Of a DNA stretch of 43,724 nucleotides, positions 1 to 10,200 are shown one piece after another. The DNA lies in contig JAJQCV010000045.1 of assembly GCA_021202525.1 (NCBI GenBank), positions 1 to 43,724 of the forward strand, written 5' to 3'. The translations under genes were made by a program, and so were the position numbers. A model generated the notes under the pieces. It saw only the letters and a list, made by a program, of their open reading frames with translations, was not told where the DNA came from and did not search any database. Position 1 is the stretch's first letter, and each line of letters opens with the position of its first letter. Source of the DNA: Akkermansiaceae bacterium. GTDB taxonomy: Bacteria > Verrucomicrobiota > Verrucomicrobiia > Verrucomicrobiales > Akkermansiaceae.

Positions 1-2
1 CC

Positions 3-434
3 CACATTCTGCTGGGCGTGGCCCGTCCGGAACTGGTGGAACTGCTGGCGGAAACCCTCAGCCAGTCCCATATCCGCAGGGCGGCCGTGGTGTACGGCGC
101 CGGAGGGTATGACGAGGTGACGCCGCTGGGGCCCACCAAGATGATGATCGTGCACAACGGGAAGCTGACGCCCATGACGCTGGACCCCGCCGACTACGGC
201 ATCCAGCCCTGTGATCCCGAGGAGCTGGCCGTCCATTCCAAGGCGGAGGCGGTGGCCGTGCTGAAGGATATTCTGGCGGGCAAGGGCCCCCGCGCCATGA
301 TGGACATGGTGATTCTGAACGTGGGCGTGGCCATATTCCTGCTGGAGGACCACATGGACCTGGCCGTCTGCATGGCGAAGGCCCGTGAGGCCGTGTGCGC
401 CGGCGTAGGAAGGAGAACGCTCCATGTTGCTTGA
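3..434 (+). CDS. trpD: Anthranilate phosphoribosyltransferase, C-terminal part (cut by window edge)
   Basis: The reading frame is open from the left edge, so the N-terminal part of the gene lies outside the window and only about 143 residues are visible. The visible part has the C-terminal architecture of the TrpD family: an LLGVARPELVELLAETL helix followed by a segment (VVYGAGGYDEVTPLGPT) that matches the conserved family sequence around the glycine-rich turn with D-E. The enzyme joins phosphoribosyl pyrophosphate to anthranilate, the second committed step of tryptophan synthesis, in the cytoplasm. Its 3' end overlaps trpC by 11 bp, which indicates co-transcription and translational coupling. 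Order and overlaps with trpC, trpF, trpB and trpA make the assignment secure. Any leader or attenuator lies upstream and cannot be seen. Confidence 0.93.
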   Translation, partial: HILLGVARPELVELLAETLSQSHIRRAAVVYGAGGYDEVTPLGPTKMMIVHNGKLTPMTLDPADYGIQPCDPEELAVHSKAEAVAVLKDILAGKGPRAMMDMVILNVGVAIFLLEDHMDLAVCMAKAREAVCAGVGRRTLHVA

Positions 435-1209
435 CCGGTTCAGGGAAGCCAAGGCGGAGGAAATCGTCCTGCTTACGGACCTGGCGTCCCGCCGGGAATT
501 GCCGCGTCCCTGGAAGGGACACAGGCCGGATTTCCTGAAAGCGGTTGCGGAGCCGCCCGCCGGGCAGCCCGTGGCCGTGATTGCGGAATTCAAGCAGGCG
601 TCTCCGTCGCGCGGCGTCATTACTCAGGGATTGAAGCCGGAAGATGTAGCGGAACAGTATGCCGCCGCCGGGGCCTCCTGCATTTCCGTGCTGACGGAGG
701 AACGGTTTTTCGGCGGCCGCATCGGGTATCTGGAGCGCATGCACCGCACCGGGGTTCCCATGCTCCGCAAGGATTTTATTTTCCACCAGCTTCAGGTGAT
801 GGAGACGGCTTCCACGCCGGCTTCCGCCCTGCTGCTCATCGTGCGCCTGACTCCGGACGCACGGATTCTCCGCACCCTGAGGGAGCAGGCGGAAGCCTAC
901 GGCATGCAAGCCGTGGTAGAGATTTTTGACGAGGAGGACCTGGCGCTTGCCCGGGAATCCGGCGCGCGCATCATCCAGGTGAACGCCCGTGACCTGGATA
1001 CGCTGGAAACGGACAGGCCTGCCTGCCTGGACCTGGGGAAGCTCCGCCGCGGCGGGGAAGTGTGGATAGCCGCCAGCGCCATGAGCGCCGGGGAGCATCT
1101 CAGGGAAGCCGCGGAGGCGGGCTTCCAGGCCGTACTGATGGGAACAGCCCTGATGGACGGCGGAAAGCCGGGTGAAAAACTGGCTGCAATTTTAGAAGAA
1201 ACAAGATGA
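424..1209 (+). CDS. trpC: Indole-3-glycerol phosphate synthase
   Basis: TrpC closes the ring of carboxyphenylaminodeoxyribulose phosphate to indole-3-glycerol phosphate, a cytoplasmic step of tryptophan synthesis. The 261-residue protein has the usual length for a single-domain enzyme. It shows the family signature IAEFKQASPSRGVI (about residues 52-65, with the catalytic Lys in EFK), then the TIM-barrel strands CISVLTE, MLRKDFIF (second conserved Lys), VEIFDEEDL, INARDLDTLE-like VNARDLDTLE and the phosphate-binding end VLMGTALM. The start is supported by an AGGAGA ribosome-binding site about 8 nt upstream, inside the end of trpD. It is not fused to trpF, which is a separate downstream gene overlapping by 4 bp. 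Confidence 0.96.
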   Translation: MLLDRFREAKAEEIVLLTDLASRRELPRPWKGHRPDFLKAVAEPPAGQPVAVIAEFKQASPSRGVITQGLKPEDVAEQYAAAGASCISVLTEERFFGGRIGYLERMHRTGVPMLRKDFIFHQLQVMETASTPASALLLIVRLTPDARILRTLREQAEAYGMQAVVEIFDEEDLALARESGARIIQVNARDLDTLETDRPACLDLGKLRRGGEVWIAASAMSAGEHLREAAEAGFQAVLMGTALMDGGKPGEKLAAILEETR

Positions 1210-1853
1210 AGAAACATTCATTCGCAATCAAGGTGTGCGGGATTACCCGCCAGAGTGACCTGTCAACCGCCATGGGAATGGGGGCCCACTTCTGCGGGTT
1301 CGTATTCCACCCCAAAAGCCCGCGCTATATTGCGCCGGAACGCGCCGCCGCGCTGGATTCCGCGCTGATCCGCCGGGTGGGCGTGTTCGTGAACCAGGAT
1401 GCGGAGGAGATCATGGACATCATGAATAAGGCCCGGCTGGAATTCGCCCAGCTCCACGGCACCCAGTCCCTGGATTGCGCGCGCCGGATCGGCGCGGGAA
1501 AGGTCATCCGCGTGCTGTGGCCGGACAGTTACGATTCCCTGGACGCCCTGCAAAGGGAAATGGACCTCTGGGCGGACAGCTGCTCCTGGTTCCTGCTGGA
1601 TGCCGGCAGGCAGGGCGGCGGCCACGGAACCGCGCTGGACTGGAAGGCGCTCGCCTCCCTGAAATCCCCGCGTCCCTGGTTCCTGGCCGGCGGCCTTTCC
1701 TCCACCTCCCTGAACAGGGCGCTGGAACAGTGCACTCCGAACGGCATTGACCTGAATTCCGGCGTGGAAGCCATTCCCGGCCAGAAGAGCCCGCAAAAGT
1801 TGCTGGCGGCGCTCAGGCCCCTCATTTCCTACACACCTTACCACATCGCATGA
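1206..1853 (+). CDS. trpF: Phosphoribosylanthranilate isomerase
   Basis: TrpF isomerises phosphoribosylanthranilate to the carboxyphenylamino-deoxyribulose phosphate used by TrpC. The 215-residue protein begins with the diagnostic KVCGITR motif (about residues 9-15), whose Cys is the catalytic base, and has [11 protein letters not shown], the FAQLHG strand and the [14 protein letters not shown] / [16 protein letters not shown] phosphate-binding region near the C-terminus. It overlaps trpC by 4 bp (ATGA) and its own stop overlaps trpB by 4 bp, so translation is probably coupled along the run. The order C-F-B-A is the common bacterial arrangement. No internal promoter was seen. Confidence 0.96.
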   Translation: MKKHSFAIKVCGITRQSDLSTAMGMGAHFCGFVFHPKSPRYIAPERAAALDSALIRRVGVFVNQDAEEIMDIMNKARLEFAQLHGTQSLDCARRIGAGKVIRVLWPDSYDSLDALQREMDLWADSCSWFLLDAGRQGGGHGTALDWKALASLKSPRPWFLAGGLSSTSLNRALEQCTPNGIDLNSGVEAIPGQKSPQKLLAALRPLISYTPYHIA

Positions 1854-3025
1854 ACAACAAAGAAGGATACTTCGGCAATTTCGGCGGCCGTTTCGTTCCG
1901 GAGGCATTGCGCCCTCCCCTGATGGAATTGGAACAGGCCATGGATACCATCATGCAGTCCCCGGCGTACCGGGATGCGTTGCAGGACCTGCTGGTCAACT
2001 ACGCGGGCAGGGAAACGCCCCTGACGTTCTGCCCCCACCTTTCGGAGAAACTGGGCTTCCGCCTGTGGCTGAAGCGTGAGGACCTGCTGCATACGGGCGC
2101 CCACAAGATCAACAACGCCCTGGGCCAGGCCCTCCTTGCCAGGATGATGGGGAAGACGCGCCTCATCGCGGAGACCGGGGCGGGCCAGCACGGCGTGGCT
2201 ACGGCCACGGCGGCGGCGCGCCTGAAGATGGCTTGCACCGTTTTCATGGGTGCGGAGGATGTGGAGCGCCAGTCCATGAACGTGATGCGCATGAAGCTGC
2301 TGGGTGCGGAAGTCGTTCCCGTGGACAGCGGTTCCCGCACGCTGAAGGACGCCATCAACGCGGCCCTGCGCTACTGGATTTCCCATCAGGCGGACACCCT
2401 GTACTGTTTCGGTACGGCGGCGGGGCCCCATCCGTTCCCCACGCTGGTCAGGCAGCTCCAGTCCGTCATCGGCCGGGAGGCGCGCGCCCAGATGCTGGAG
2501 CGCGCCGGTAGGTTGCCGGACGTGGTGGTGGCGTGCGTGGGCGGCGGCTCCAACGCCATCGGCATGCTCCATCCCTTTGTGGAGGATGAGAATGTGCGCC
2601 TCGTGGGCGTGGAGGCCGGCGGCACGGGCGAGCCCGGCTGCTACAATTCCGCCCCCATCAACCTGGGGAGCCCCGGCGTGCTGCACGGCCATGTGACCAT
2701 GCTTTTGCAGGACGGGGACGGCCAGATACAGCCCTCCCATTCCATTTCCGCCGGGCTGGATTATCCCGGCGTGGGGCCGGAGCATTCCCATCTGGCGGAA
2801 ATAGGCCGCGTGCATTACGGCATCATTTGTGACGCTTCCGCCCTGAATGCCTTCCAGGCGCTCACTAGGGAGGAAGGCATCATTCCGGCGCTGGAATCCT
2901 CCCATGCCGTGGCGTGGGTGCTGGACCACGCAGAAGAGCTTCCCAAAGGGGGGGACGTGCTGGTCAACCTTTCCGGCCGCGGGGACAAGGACCTGGGAAT
3001 CGTTAAAAAATATCTGAACATTTAA
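1850..3025 (+). CDS. trpB: Tryptophan synthase beta chain
   Basis: TrpB condenses indole with serine in a PLP-dependent reaction and works as an alpha2-beta2 complex with TrpA. The 391-residue length is typical. Visible signatures are the N-terminal [15 protein letters not shown], the PLP-lysine motif [15 protein letters not shown] (about residues 80-94), [12 protein letters not shown], the GGGSNAIG phosphate-binding loop (about residue 231), GVEAGG and the C-terminal LSGRGDKDL. This is the standard TrpB1 type. The start overlaps the trpF stop in an ATGA junction with no Shine-Dalgarno sequence, so it is probably read by re-initiation. trpA follows after 13 bp. Confidence 0.97.
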   Translation: MNNKEGYFGNFGGRFVPEALRPPLMELEQAMDTIMQSPAYRDALQDLLVNYAGRETPLTFCPHLSEKLGFRLWLKREDLLHTGAHKINNALGQALLARMMGKTRLIAETGAGQHGVATATAAARLKMACTVFMGAEDVERQSMNVMRMKLLGAEVVPVDSGSRTLKDAINAALRYWISHQADTLYCFGTAAGPHPFPTLVRQLQSVIGREARAQMLERAGRLPDVVVACVGGGSNAIGMLHPFVEDENVRLVGVEAGGTGEPGCYNSAPINLGSPGVLHGHVTMLLQDGDGQIQPSHSISAGLDYPGVGPEHSHLAEIGRVHYGIICDASALNAFQALTREEGIIPALESSHAVAWVLDHAEELPKGGDVLVNLSGRGDKDLGIVKKYLNI

Positions 3026-3038
3026 TTGCCGCCTTTTC

Positions 3039-3824
3039 ATGAACAATACGCAGAAATCACCGTTGCAGGAAGCCGTTGAACAGGCTCATGCCAAGGGGCG
3101 CCGCGCCGTTATTCCATTCATCACCGCCGGTTTCCCGAACATGGATTCCTTCTGGACCCACTTGGCGCGCATTGACGCGGCCGGGGCGGATATCATCGAG
3201 ATAGGCGTTCCGTTTTCCGACCCGGTGGCGGACGGCCCCGTCATTGAAGATGCCTCCCGGGACGCGCTGGCCCGCGGGGTCAGCCTGAAATGGATTCTGG
3301 ACGGCCTGAAAGCCCGCAAGGGCCAGTTTTCCGCCAGGCTGGCATTGATGGGCTACGTGAATCCCTTTTATCAATACGGTCTGGAAAATCTGGCACGGGA
3401 CGCGGCGGAAGCGGGCGTTCACGGCTTCATCGTGCCGGACATGCCGCTGGAAGAATCCGGCATTTTTAGAGACGCGTTCAAATCCCGCGGCCTCACGCTT
3501 GTGACGCTGGTGGCTCCCAACACTTCCGTGGAACGCATGAAGGAATACAAGTCCAGCACGGAGGGATTCGTTTACGTGGTGTCCGTCCTCGGCATCACGG
3601 GAGGGAAGGCGGATCTGGCGCAAAGCGTTGCGGAGACCATGCGCCGCGCCCGTTCCGTGTTTGACGTTCCGCTGGCGCTGGGCTTCGGCCTCCAGACACC
3701 GGACCAGTTGGAGGCTCTCCCGGAAGATGCCCGCCCGGATGCCGCCGTACTGGGAAGCGCCCTGCTCAAGCACATTGCCGCAGGAGGGGACGCGGGAGAA
3801 TTCCTGCAGCCGTGGACCAGATAA
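3039..3824 (+). CDS. trpA: Tryptophan synthase alpha chain
   Basis: TrpA cleaves indole-3-glycerol phosphate to indole and glyceraldehyde-3-phosphate and channels indole to TrpB. The 261-residue TIM barrel carries the family signature IEIGVPFSDPVADGPVIE (about residues 50-67), whose Glu is one catalytic residue, followed by LMGYVNPFYQYG, GFIVPDMPLEES, LVAPNTS, GFVYVVSVLGITG and the phosphate-binding ALGFGLQTP. It is the last gene of the visible trp run: 13 bp after trpB, no obvious ribosome-binding site, and followed about 40 bp later by a strong intrinsic terminator. Nothing is unusual in length or motifs. Confidence 0.96.
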   Translation: MNNTQKSPLQEAVEQAHAKGRRAVIPFITAGFPNMDSFWTHLARIDAAGADIIEIGVPFSDPVADGPVIEDASRDALARGVSLKWILDGLKARKGQFSARLALMGYVNPFYQYGLENLARDAAEAGVHGFIVPDMPLEESGIFRDAFKSRGLTLVTLVAPNTSVERMKEYKSSTEGFVYVVSVLGITGGKADLAQSVAETMRRARSVFDVPLALGFGLQTPDQLEALPEDARPDAAVLGSALLKHIAAGGDAGEFLQPWTR

Positions 3825-3861
3825 GACGCTGACACTCCTGTTTTTTGACAGGTTTCCTTTC

Positions 3862-3904
3862 CGGGGCCTTGTGTGGGGAAAACCGCACAAGGCCCCGTTT
3901 TTCT
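3862..3904 (+). terminator. Intrinsic terminator of the trp operon
   Basis: A perfect 12-bp stem (CGGGGCCTTGTG pairing with CACAAGGCCCCG, 3862-3873 with 3886-3897) closes a loop of about 12 nt and is followed directly by a T-rich tail (TTTTTCT). It lies 38 bp after the trpA stop and separates the trp genes from the autotransporter. Confidence 0.9.
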
Positions 3905-4200
3905 GGCACGGAGGAAGGAAGGGGAAGGAGGGGTAAAAAAGTTTGTCATACTTAGACAAAAGTCAATCCATGATTAACGTGATAAACGTGAACTCATTGA
4001 CTGGTATTTCAGTGCTGGAAATATTTGTTAGATAGAGGGGGTATGTCCGTTTTCCTGCAAAAGTTTTGGAGAAATTTTCATGCCGGGGAAGTTTTCTTTT
4101 GACGGAAAAATGAGAGTTCCGTATTTATGACGATAAGCTATACGATTTGCCTCATTTAAGGTCGTTGTCTAACTTATAGAAATCTAGAAAAACACATCAT
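3905..4200 (+). other. AT-rich intergenic region upstream of the autotransporter
   Basis: This stretch of nearly 300 bp holds no gene. It is clearly richer in A and T than its surroundings. It contains a direct repeat of AACGTGA with a 9-bp period (3976-3982 and 3985-3991) and several promoter-like hexamers, including TTGACT at 3997. It probably holds the promoter and 5' leader of the giant autotransporter. The start codon has no Shine-Dalgarno sequence before it. Confidence 0.5.
4099..4127 (+). promoter_or_regulatory. Candidate sigma70-type promoter for the autotransporter
   Basis: TTGACG (4099-4104) lies 17 bp from TATTTA (4122-4127), which would give a leader of roughly 65-70 nt. It is the best spaced hexamer pair in the intergenic region, but TTGACT at 3997 with a weak downstream AAATAT is an alternative. 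This is sequence resemblance only. Confidence 0.35.
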
Positions 4201-7200
4201 ATGAAATTGAAACTGCCTCTGCGTTTGCTGGCCGCACTAGTGACTTCCTTTACCGGAGTTACTGTCGGAACCGTTACTGTAACCGGTCTTGCCGGCATTG
4301 CCGTGACCGTGTCGCTCTCTCCGGCGCTTGGAGCGGACATCACATTTGACGGCACCCAGGTAACGGTACCAGCCGGAGGCTCCGTGTCGTATGACGCGGG
4401 AAACGTAACCGCATCCACAACTCTCCAATTTTCCGGAGCAGGCACGGCCACCATCACGAATTTGAACGGCGACGCCGCGGAAGCTGTCCTGAGAGTGGGC
4501 CGTGTAGCCAGTGGCGGCGCCAGTCTTTCTTCATTGATTCTGAATGGTCCGGGTACGTTCAACGGTGTGATTTCCATGTATTCCAACACAACCGGCGGTA
4601 CCCGGAATAATATTCTGGAACTTAACCATGCCCTGGCGGCGCAGAACGCCACCATCAGGCTGGGCGGCTACAGCTATGCGGCCGGGGCTTCCGTGCTGCA
4701 GGCGAACGTGGACACAAGCATCAGCAAGCTGGAACACGACAATGTGGCCGCCCTGATTACCGGGGAAGGCACCACCCTGACCATTACCGGGGATTCCTCT
4801 TCCTACGGCGGCAGTTTCGGAGGTTCCATCACGGTGGATTATGTGGGGGGAGGCATTTTTACGCTGGGCAACTCCGATAAGGATACGGCCCTGACGCCCG
4901 CCGCGTCTCCGGACGCCACCCTTAAAATCAGCAGCGGCACACTTTCCCTGTATTCCGGGAACGTCAACTGGACACAGAAACTCGTCATGGGGGACAATAC
5001 GATGCTGACCGTGGAGGACGGGCCACCCGTCAGCGGGTATTATAGCTACGATGCCAACTCCATCAACGGCAACGGTTTTACGTTCTCCGGGGAAGCCACC
5101 TTCGGCAGCGGCGTCAACATGACGACCGAGTACGGCAAGAATATCAAGTTCACGGGAGTGCTCACGGCGGCCGACGGCTTCACGATCAGCGGCCCGGACA
5201 GTGAATACACGTATTACACGTTGTCCAATACGGAAAACCAGCTCGGGGGAACCATCGCCATCACCCGGAATTCCACCTCCCTGGGCATCAACGCCTCCGG
5301 TTCCCTGGGAACCGCGGCCGTAACCACTACTTCCGGCAGCCAGTACATTACGTATTACGGTACGGCGGGAGATGCGGTTGACGTCATTGACAATTCCATG
5401 ACCGGAGCGGGCAACTTCGTGGTACAGTCCGGCTGGGTGCATCTTACTGAGAATGTGGCGCTCACGGGAACTTATACGGTCAATTCCGGGGCGGTCCTTT
5501 CCAAGGCGGGGACCGTCAACGCCGTGCTTGCCGGAGGCAGGCTGGACGCGGGCGATGGCAATTTGACGGTAACGGGAATAAGCGGCAGCGGCATGGTCGC
5601 AGCTTCCTCCGGGACCATGAATTTCCAGAATGCCTTTACTGTGGGAGAAGGCATGGGCATTCTCGCCAACGGCACGGGGAGCATCACGGGGAGCGTTACC
5701 GTGGACGGCGGCCGCCTGTATTACACGTCCATGGACAACGTCTCCTCCGTTCTGCAGAACGTGACGTTTGTGTCCGGGCTGATTGATTTTTCCCTTTTCC
5801 AGGAATTCCAGGACATGTACGGTTCGGACGCCCTGATAGGACAAACTTATGACCTGGGCGTCAACCTGGGCAACGGGTTCACGCTGGCGGATATTGATGA
5901 ATCCCTGTACACCATCAGCAATTCATCCGGAAAAACCGTCATCACATTTACGGGGTCCGGCGCTTACGATACGGTATGGGATCCCGCCTGGGGACTGGGG
6001 AGCGCTCCCTCTTCCGCGGCCGGCACCGTGGCGGACCAGCAGACCATGGCCCTGTACGCTATGCGCGGTTCCTCCATGCAGGACGGCTTCGGTTCCGTGA
6101 ACGTCGTGACCGGAACGGGAGAAGGCCTGACGGGCGTGATTCTGGCCGGCGGCTATTACAATACCAGCGCCACCGCCGAGGGGATTGCCATTACCACAGG
6201 TATCTGGACGGATGTAAGGGGCGGGGATTATAACATCATCATCGGCGGCAGCTATGCCAATAACTGGGGCGGTACCGGAGCGTGGAACGTGACCGGGGAC
6301 ATCCATACCCAAATTCAGGGGGATTCGGTCGTGAACTGGGTGGTGGGCGGCAACTACAAGGACGGCCTGACCGCAACCGTCACGGGGGACGTTTACGTGT
6401 CCGTGGACGGCAATGCCGTGATCAAGGGGTCCCTGGTGGGCGGGGGCACGGCGGCCCACAATTCCATCAACACCATTGACGGCAGCACGTACGTCGTCGT
6501 GCGCAGCATGCAGAGCGAGACGGACGAAACGATTACGCTCAATTCCGTGGCCAGGGGCTTCATCATCGGCGGCAGCGCGTATGAAACCAATGCCGCCTCC
6601 GGGGGGGCGATCTCCGGAAGCACCAACGTGACGATTGACCTGGGGGATGCGTCCGGCAATTTCGTCAAGAGCATTGTGGGCGGTTCCCATGCAGGGGGCA
6701 CCGGCACCAGCACGACCAGGGCCTTTTCCATCGCCGGGGATACGAACGTGAGCATCATCGCCTCTTCGGGCGCCGTCTTCACGGGCAATATTTATGGCGG
6801 TTCCTATGCCGGGGGCGGCGGTGCGGGAAACGCAACGGTAGGCGGCAATTCCACGCTGACTCTGGACGGCGGCACGTATGAAGGCGCCCTTTACGCCGGG
6901 GGCGGCGGCACCAAGTCCATCGTCAGCGGAAATGCCTCCCTTGTCGTGAAGAAGGCCGTGTTCCGGACAGGAAGCACGCTGAACGTCACGGAAGGGACGG
7001 TCAGGGGAACGTCTTCCCTGCTGCTGGGCGGTTACGGAAGCACCTCGGACCATGCTATTTCCTTCTCCAATACGGTCGTTGCCGGGTTTGACATCGTCAA
7101 AATGTTCCAGGATTCCTTCTTTACGGGGAACCTGAACATGGACGGAGGCACGCTGGCGCTGGCCGGCGGCGCGGGGACATCCGTCCAGATGAACGGGAAC

Positions 7201-10200
7201 TTCTCCCTGTCCGCGGAAGGGGAACTGAAGCTGGACCTGTCCGAATTCGGCGTCCTGACGAATGGCATGACTGTTCTGAGCACCACCGGGCTGAGCAATA
7301 TTACTTCCATCCAGGCATCCTTTGCGGATGGAGTGGGAGGAACCATCTCCCTTTCACAGAACGGACGGGAACTGGTTTATACTGAAATTCCCATGCTGCT
7401 GTGGGCCGGCGGAGCCAGCGGCGCCTGGGGTGCGGCGAATATCTGGACGGATGGCGGAACTCCCGCTACTTATACGGCGGGACATGCCGTATCCTTCACG
7501 GACCAGGCGGGTGTGCCTGTCTCCAGCGTGCAGCTGGATTCTGAAGTTTCTCCCCTCTCCGTACTGGTACGGAATTCCACGACCCGCTATGAGTTTGCGG
7601 GAACCGGAGCCTTGACCAACACTTCCGTAGTCAAGGAAGGAACGGGTACCCTGGTGATCGGTTCCGACTCCGTGCTGGGAACGGGAACCACGGTTTCCGT
7701 ACAACAGGGCATTCTGGCGTTCAGTTATGATACGGACGTGCCCGCTTCCGGCATCACATGGGGAGCGGGTTCCTTCCTGGGAGCGGCCAACGGAGCTACG
7801 GTTACGGTGAATCTGGGTACTGTGACCAACCCGACATTCTCCCTTTCTCCGGATGCGGGTTCCTTCATCAATCTGGTGGCTCCTTCCGCAATCACCTTTG
7901 CCAACAACATTACGGGGGCCGGCACCGTTTTGAAAACCGGAGCAGGACTGCTGAGGCTGACGGGGGCCAATTCAGGGCACATTGTGGTGCAGGAAGGCAA
8001 CCTCCAGGTGGGGGACAATACAGCCTCCATCAACTGGGGATCGGCCGGTTCCTCCGTCACGCTCCATGACGGGACGATGCTGAACATCAGCGGCAGAAGC
8101 AGTTCCCACCATGTGATCGGCTCCGACCTGGTGCTGGGTACTTCAGCCTCGGATGCCGTCTCCCTGAGATGGAATGACGCCTCCCAGGCAAACGCCACCA
8201 ATTATCAATACAATTTTACCGGGAACGTTACCGTCAATGGAAATGTGACGGTTACCGGCATAGCGGGGTGGGCCAAGGAAATGGGCTTTACCGGTACGCT
8301 GACGGGGGACGGAACACTCACGTACAAGCGCGGCGAAGGAGACGGCAGGTACAACTCCAATGGGAAAATGATCATTAACGGGGACGCCTCGGGATTCACC
8401 GGAATGGTCGTTGCAGACGCCACGAACGGCTATAGCGCGGGCCTGGATTTGTATTCTTCCATGACCCAGGGGTCCGTCACGCTCACTTCCGGGGACAATA
8501 CCACCGGGTTCGCTTTCATGCGGGTGCTGGGAGACATTGAAATTGCCTCCCTGGACGGCACTGCCAACTCCCAGGTGGGCGCGGTGGGGGGAGCCCGTAC
8601 GCTTACGGTGGGCTCCGGCACGTACAACGGCGCCATTGCGGACAAGGGCGTAGCCATTGCCTATGGAGGTACTGCCATTGCCTATGACCAGAACGGGGTG
8701 CTTTCCCTGACCAAGGTCAGCGACGGAACGCTCACGCTGGGCGGGACGGTCAGCTATACGGGTCTTACCGATGTCCAGGGCGGCACGCTGGCCTTCACGG
8801 GGACAGGCGCCGTGGCTCTTGGCAACATCACCATGGCCGCGGGTACCAGAATGACCACCGCAGGCGCCCTGAACGTGACGACCGGTTCCACCCTGACTCT
8901 GGACATCAGCTCCGCCATCACGGCGGGAGGCGCGTTCGGCCCTGGTTCCTTCACGCTGACCCTGAACGGGCTGGAGGGAATTACGGAGGCAGGGGAATAC
9001 ACGCTGATTAGCGCCGTGAGCGGTCTTGACGCCGGGAACGCCATTTTCAACTGGAGCGGCTATATCGGGGATGAAACGCTGATTTACGCACTCCAGCAGA
9101 CGGGCACCACCCTGAAACTGGTGGTGACTTCCGCCGGAGAGGTCTGGATCTGGCAGGGGACCTCCGGATTGGATTGGAGCGATTCCACCACCGGGGAACA
9201 GTGGGGGATTTCCGGGTCTTTGGAAACGGCCGCAGGAAAGAACCTCGTCTTCAACAATACCGGGGCCGGAACCGTCACGATTTCCGGTCCGGTGACTCCG
9301 GCTTCCATCACCGTGAACAACGCCGCCGGGAACGATTATGAATTCGTCTCCGACGGCACCGGGAAGATTGCGGACGGCACCTTGACCAAGCGCGGCGAAG
9401 GCAAATTGACCCTGAACCTGGACAATACGGGCTGGACGGGGGCTATTTCCATCCAGCAGGGGGAACTGGTGGCGCAGGTCGCCAATTCCCTGGGTTCCGG
9501 CGGCATCACCATCGCCGGAGGCACGCTGACGCTGGCGACGGCGGATGTCCAGGCGGGGATGGGGATGATTTCCCTCCAAAGCGGAGCCCTGAACCTGGCT
9601 TCCGGCGATTTTGCCACGGCATTCACCGCCTCCGCCATGGAGTGGACGGGAGGCACCCTGATGCTGGGTGATGATGTAACGGCGACCGTTTCCAAGGAAC
9701 TGGCCCATGAAAAAACCGTGGAACTGGGGGCTGGCTCCGTGCTGACCGTCAGCGGTACGAATGACAATACGGCCCTGACGCTGAATGCGTCCGGAACGGG
9801 TACCGTTTCCGTGGGACTGAGTTTGAATTATGGTCAGAATGTGCTGAACATGGGTACGGAATTCCAGGGTACCCTGGCGGTTACGGCGGGCTACTTCCAG
9901 CTCAACAATGTGACCATGGGGGCGGATGCCGTCCTGAATCTGGCGGATTCCAACGTCCGCACGGAATGGAACGGCACGGCGGGGGGAACCTTTGCCAACG
10001 ACATCGTGTTTACGGGCAACCAGGTATTCGCCACCAATGATTTCACCCTGAGCGGCGATCTGAGCGGCACGGCGTTTTCCACGCAGGGAGCGGGCAATAT
10101 CACGCTGACGGGCGGCGTCAATCTGGACGGCCAGCTCAAGGTGCACCGCGGCACGGTGACGGTGAACAGCTCCGCGGTGACGAGGCTGGGGGACAGCATC

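Noticed and set aside
1838..3046. A 402-codon minus-strand frame opposite trpB
   Set aside because: It is a shadow of trpB with no recognisable protein character.
3976..3991. Direct repeat AACGTGA with 9-bp spacing upstream of the autotransporter, considered as a short tandem repeat or start of a CRISPR-like array
   Set aside because: There are only two short copies without further units; at most it is a small operator.
8143..10146. A 667-codon open frame on the minus strand inside the autotransporter gene, with other long antisense frames at 4531-5844 and 12055-13803
   Set aside because: These follow from the GC-rich, repeat-rich codon pattern of the real gene. The translations are low-complexity (His/Gln/Gly/Arg-rich) and have no domain features or ribosome-binding sites.
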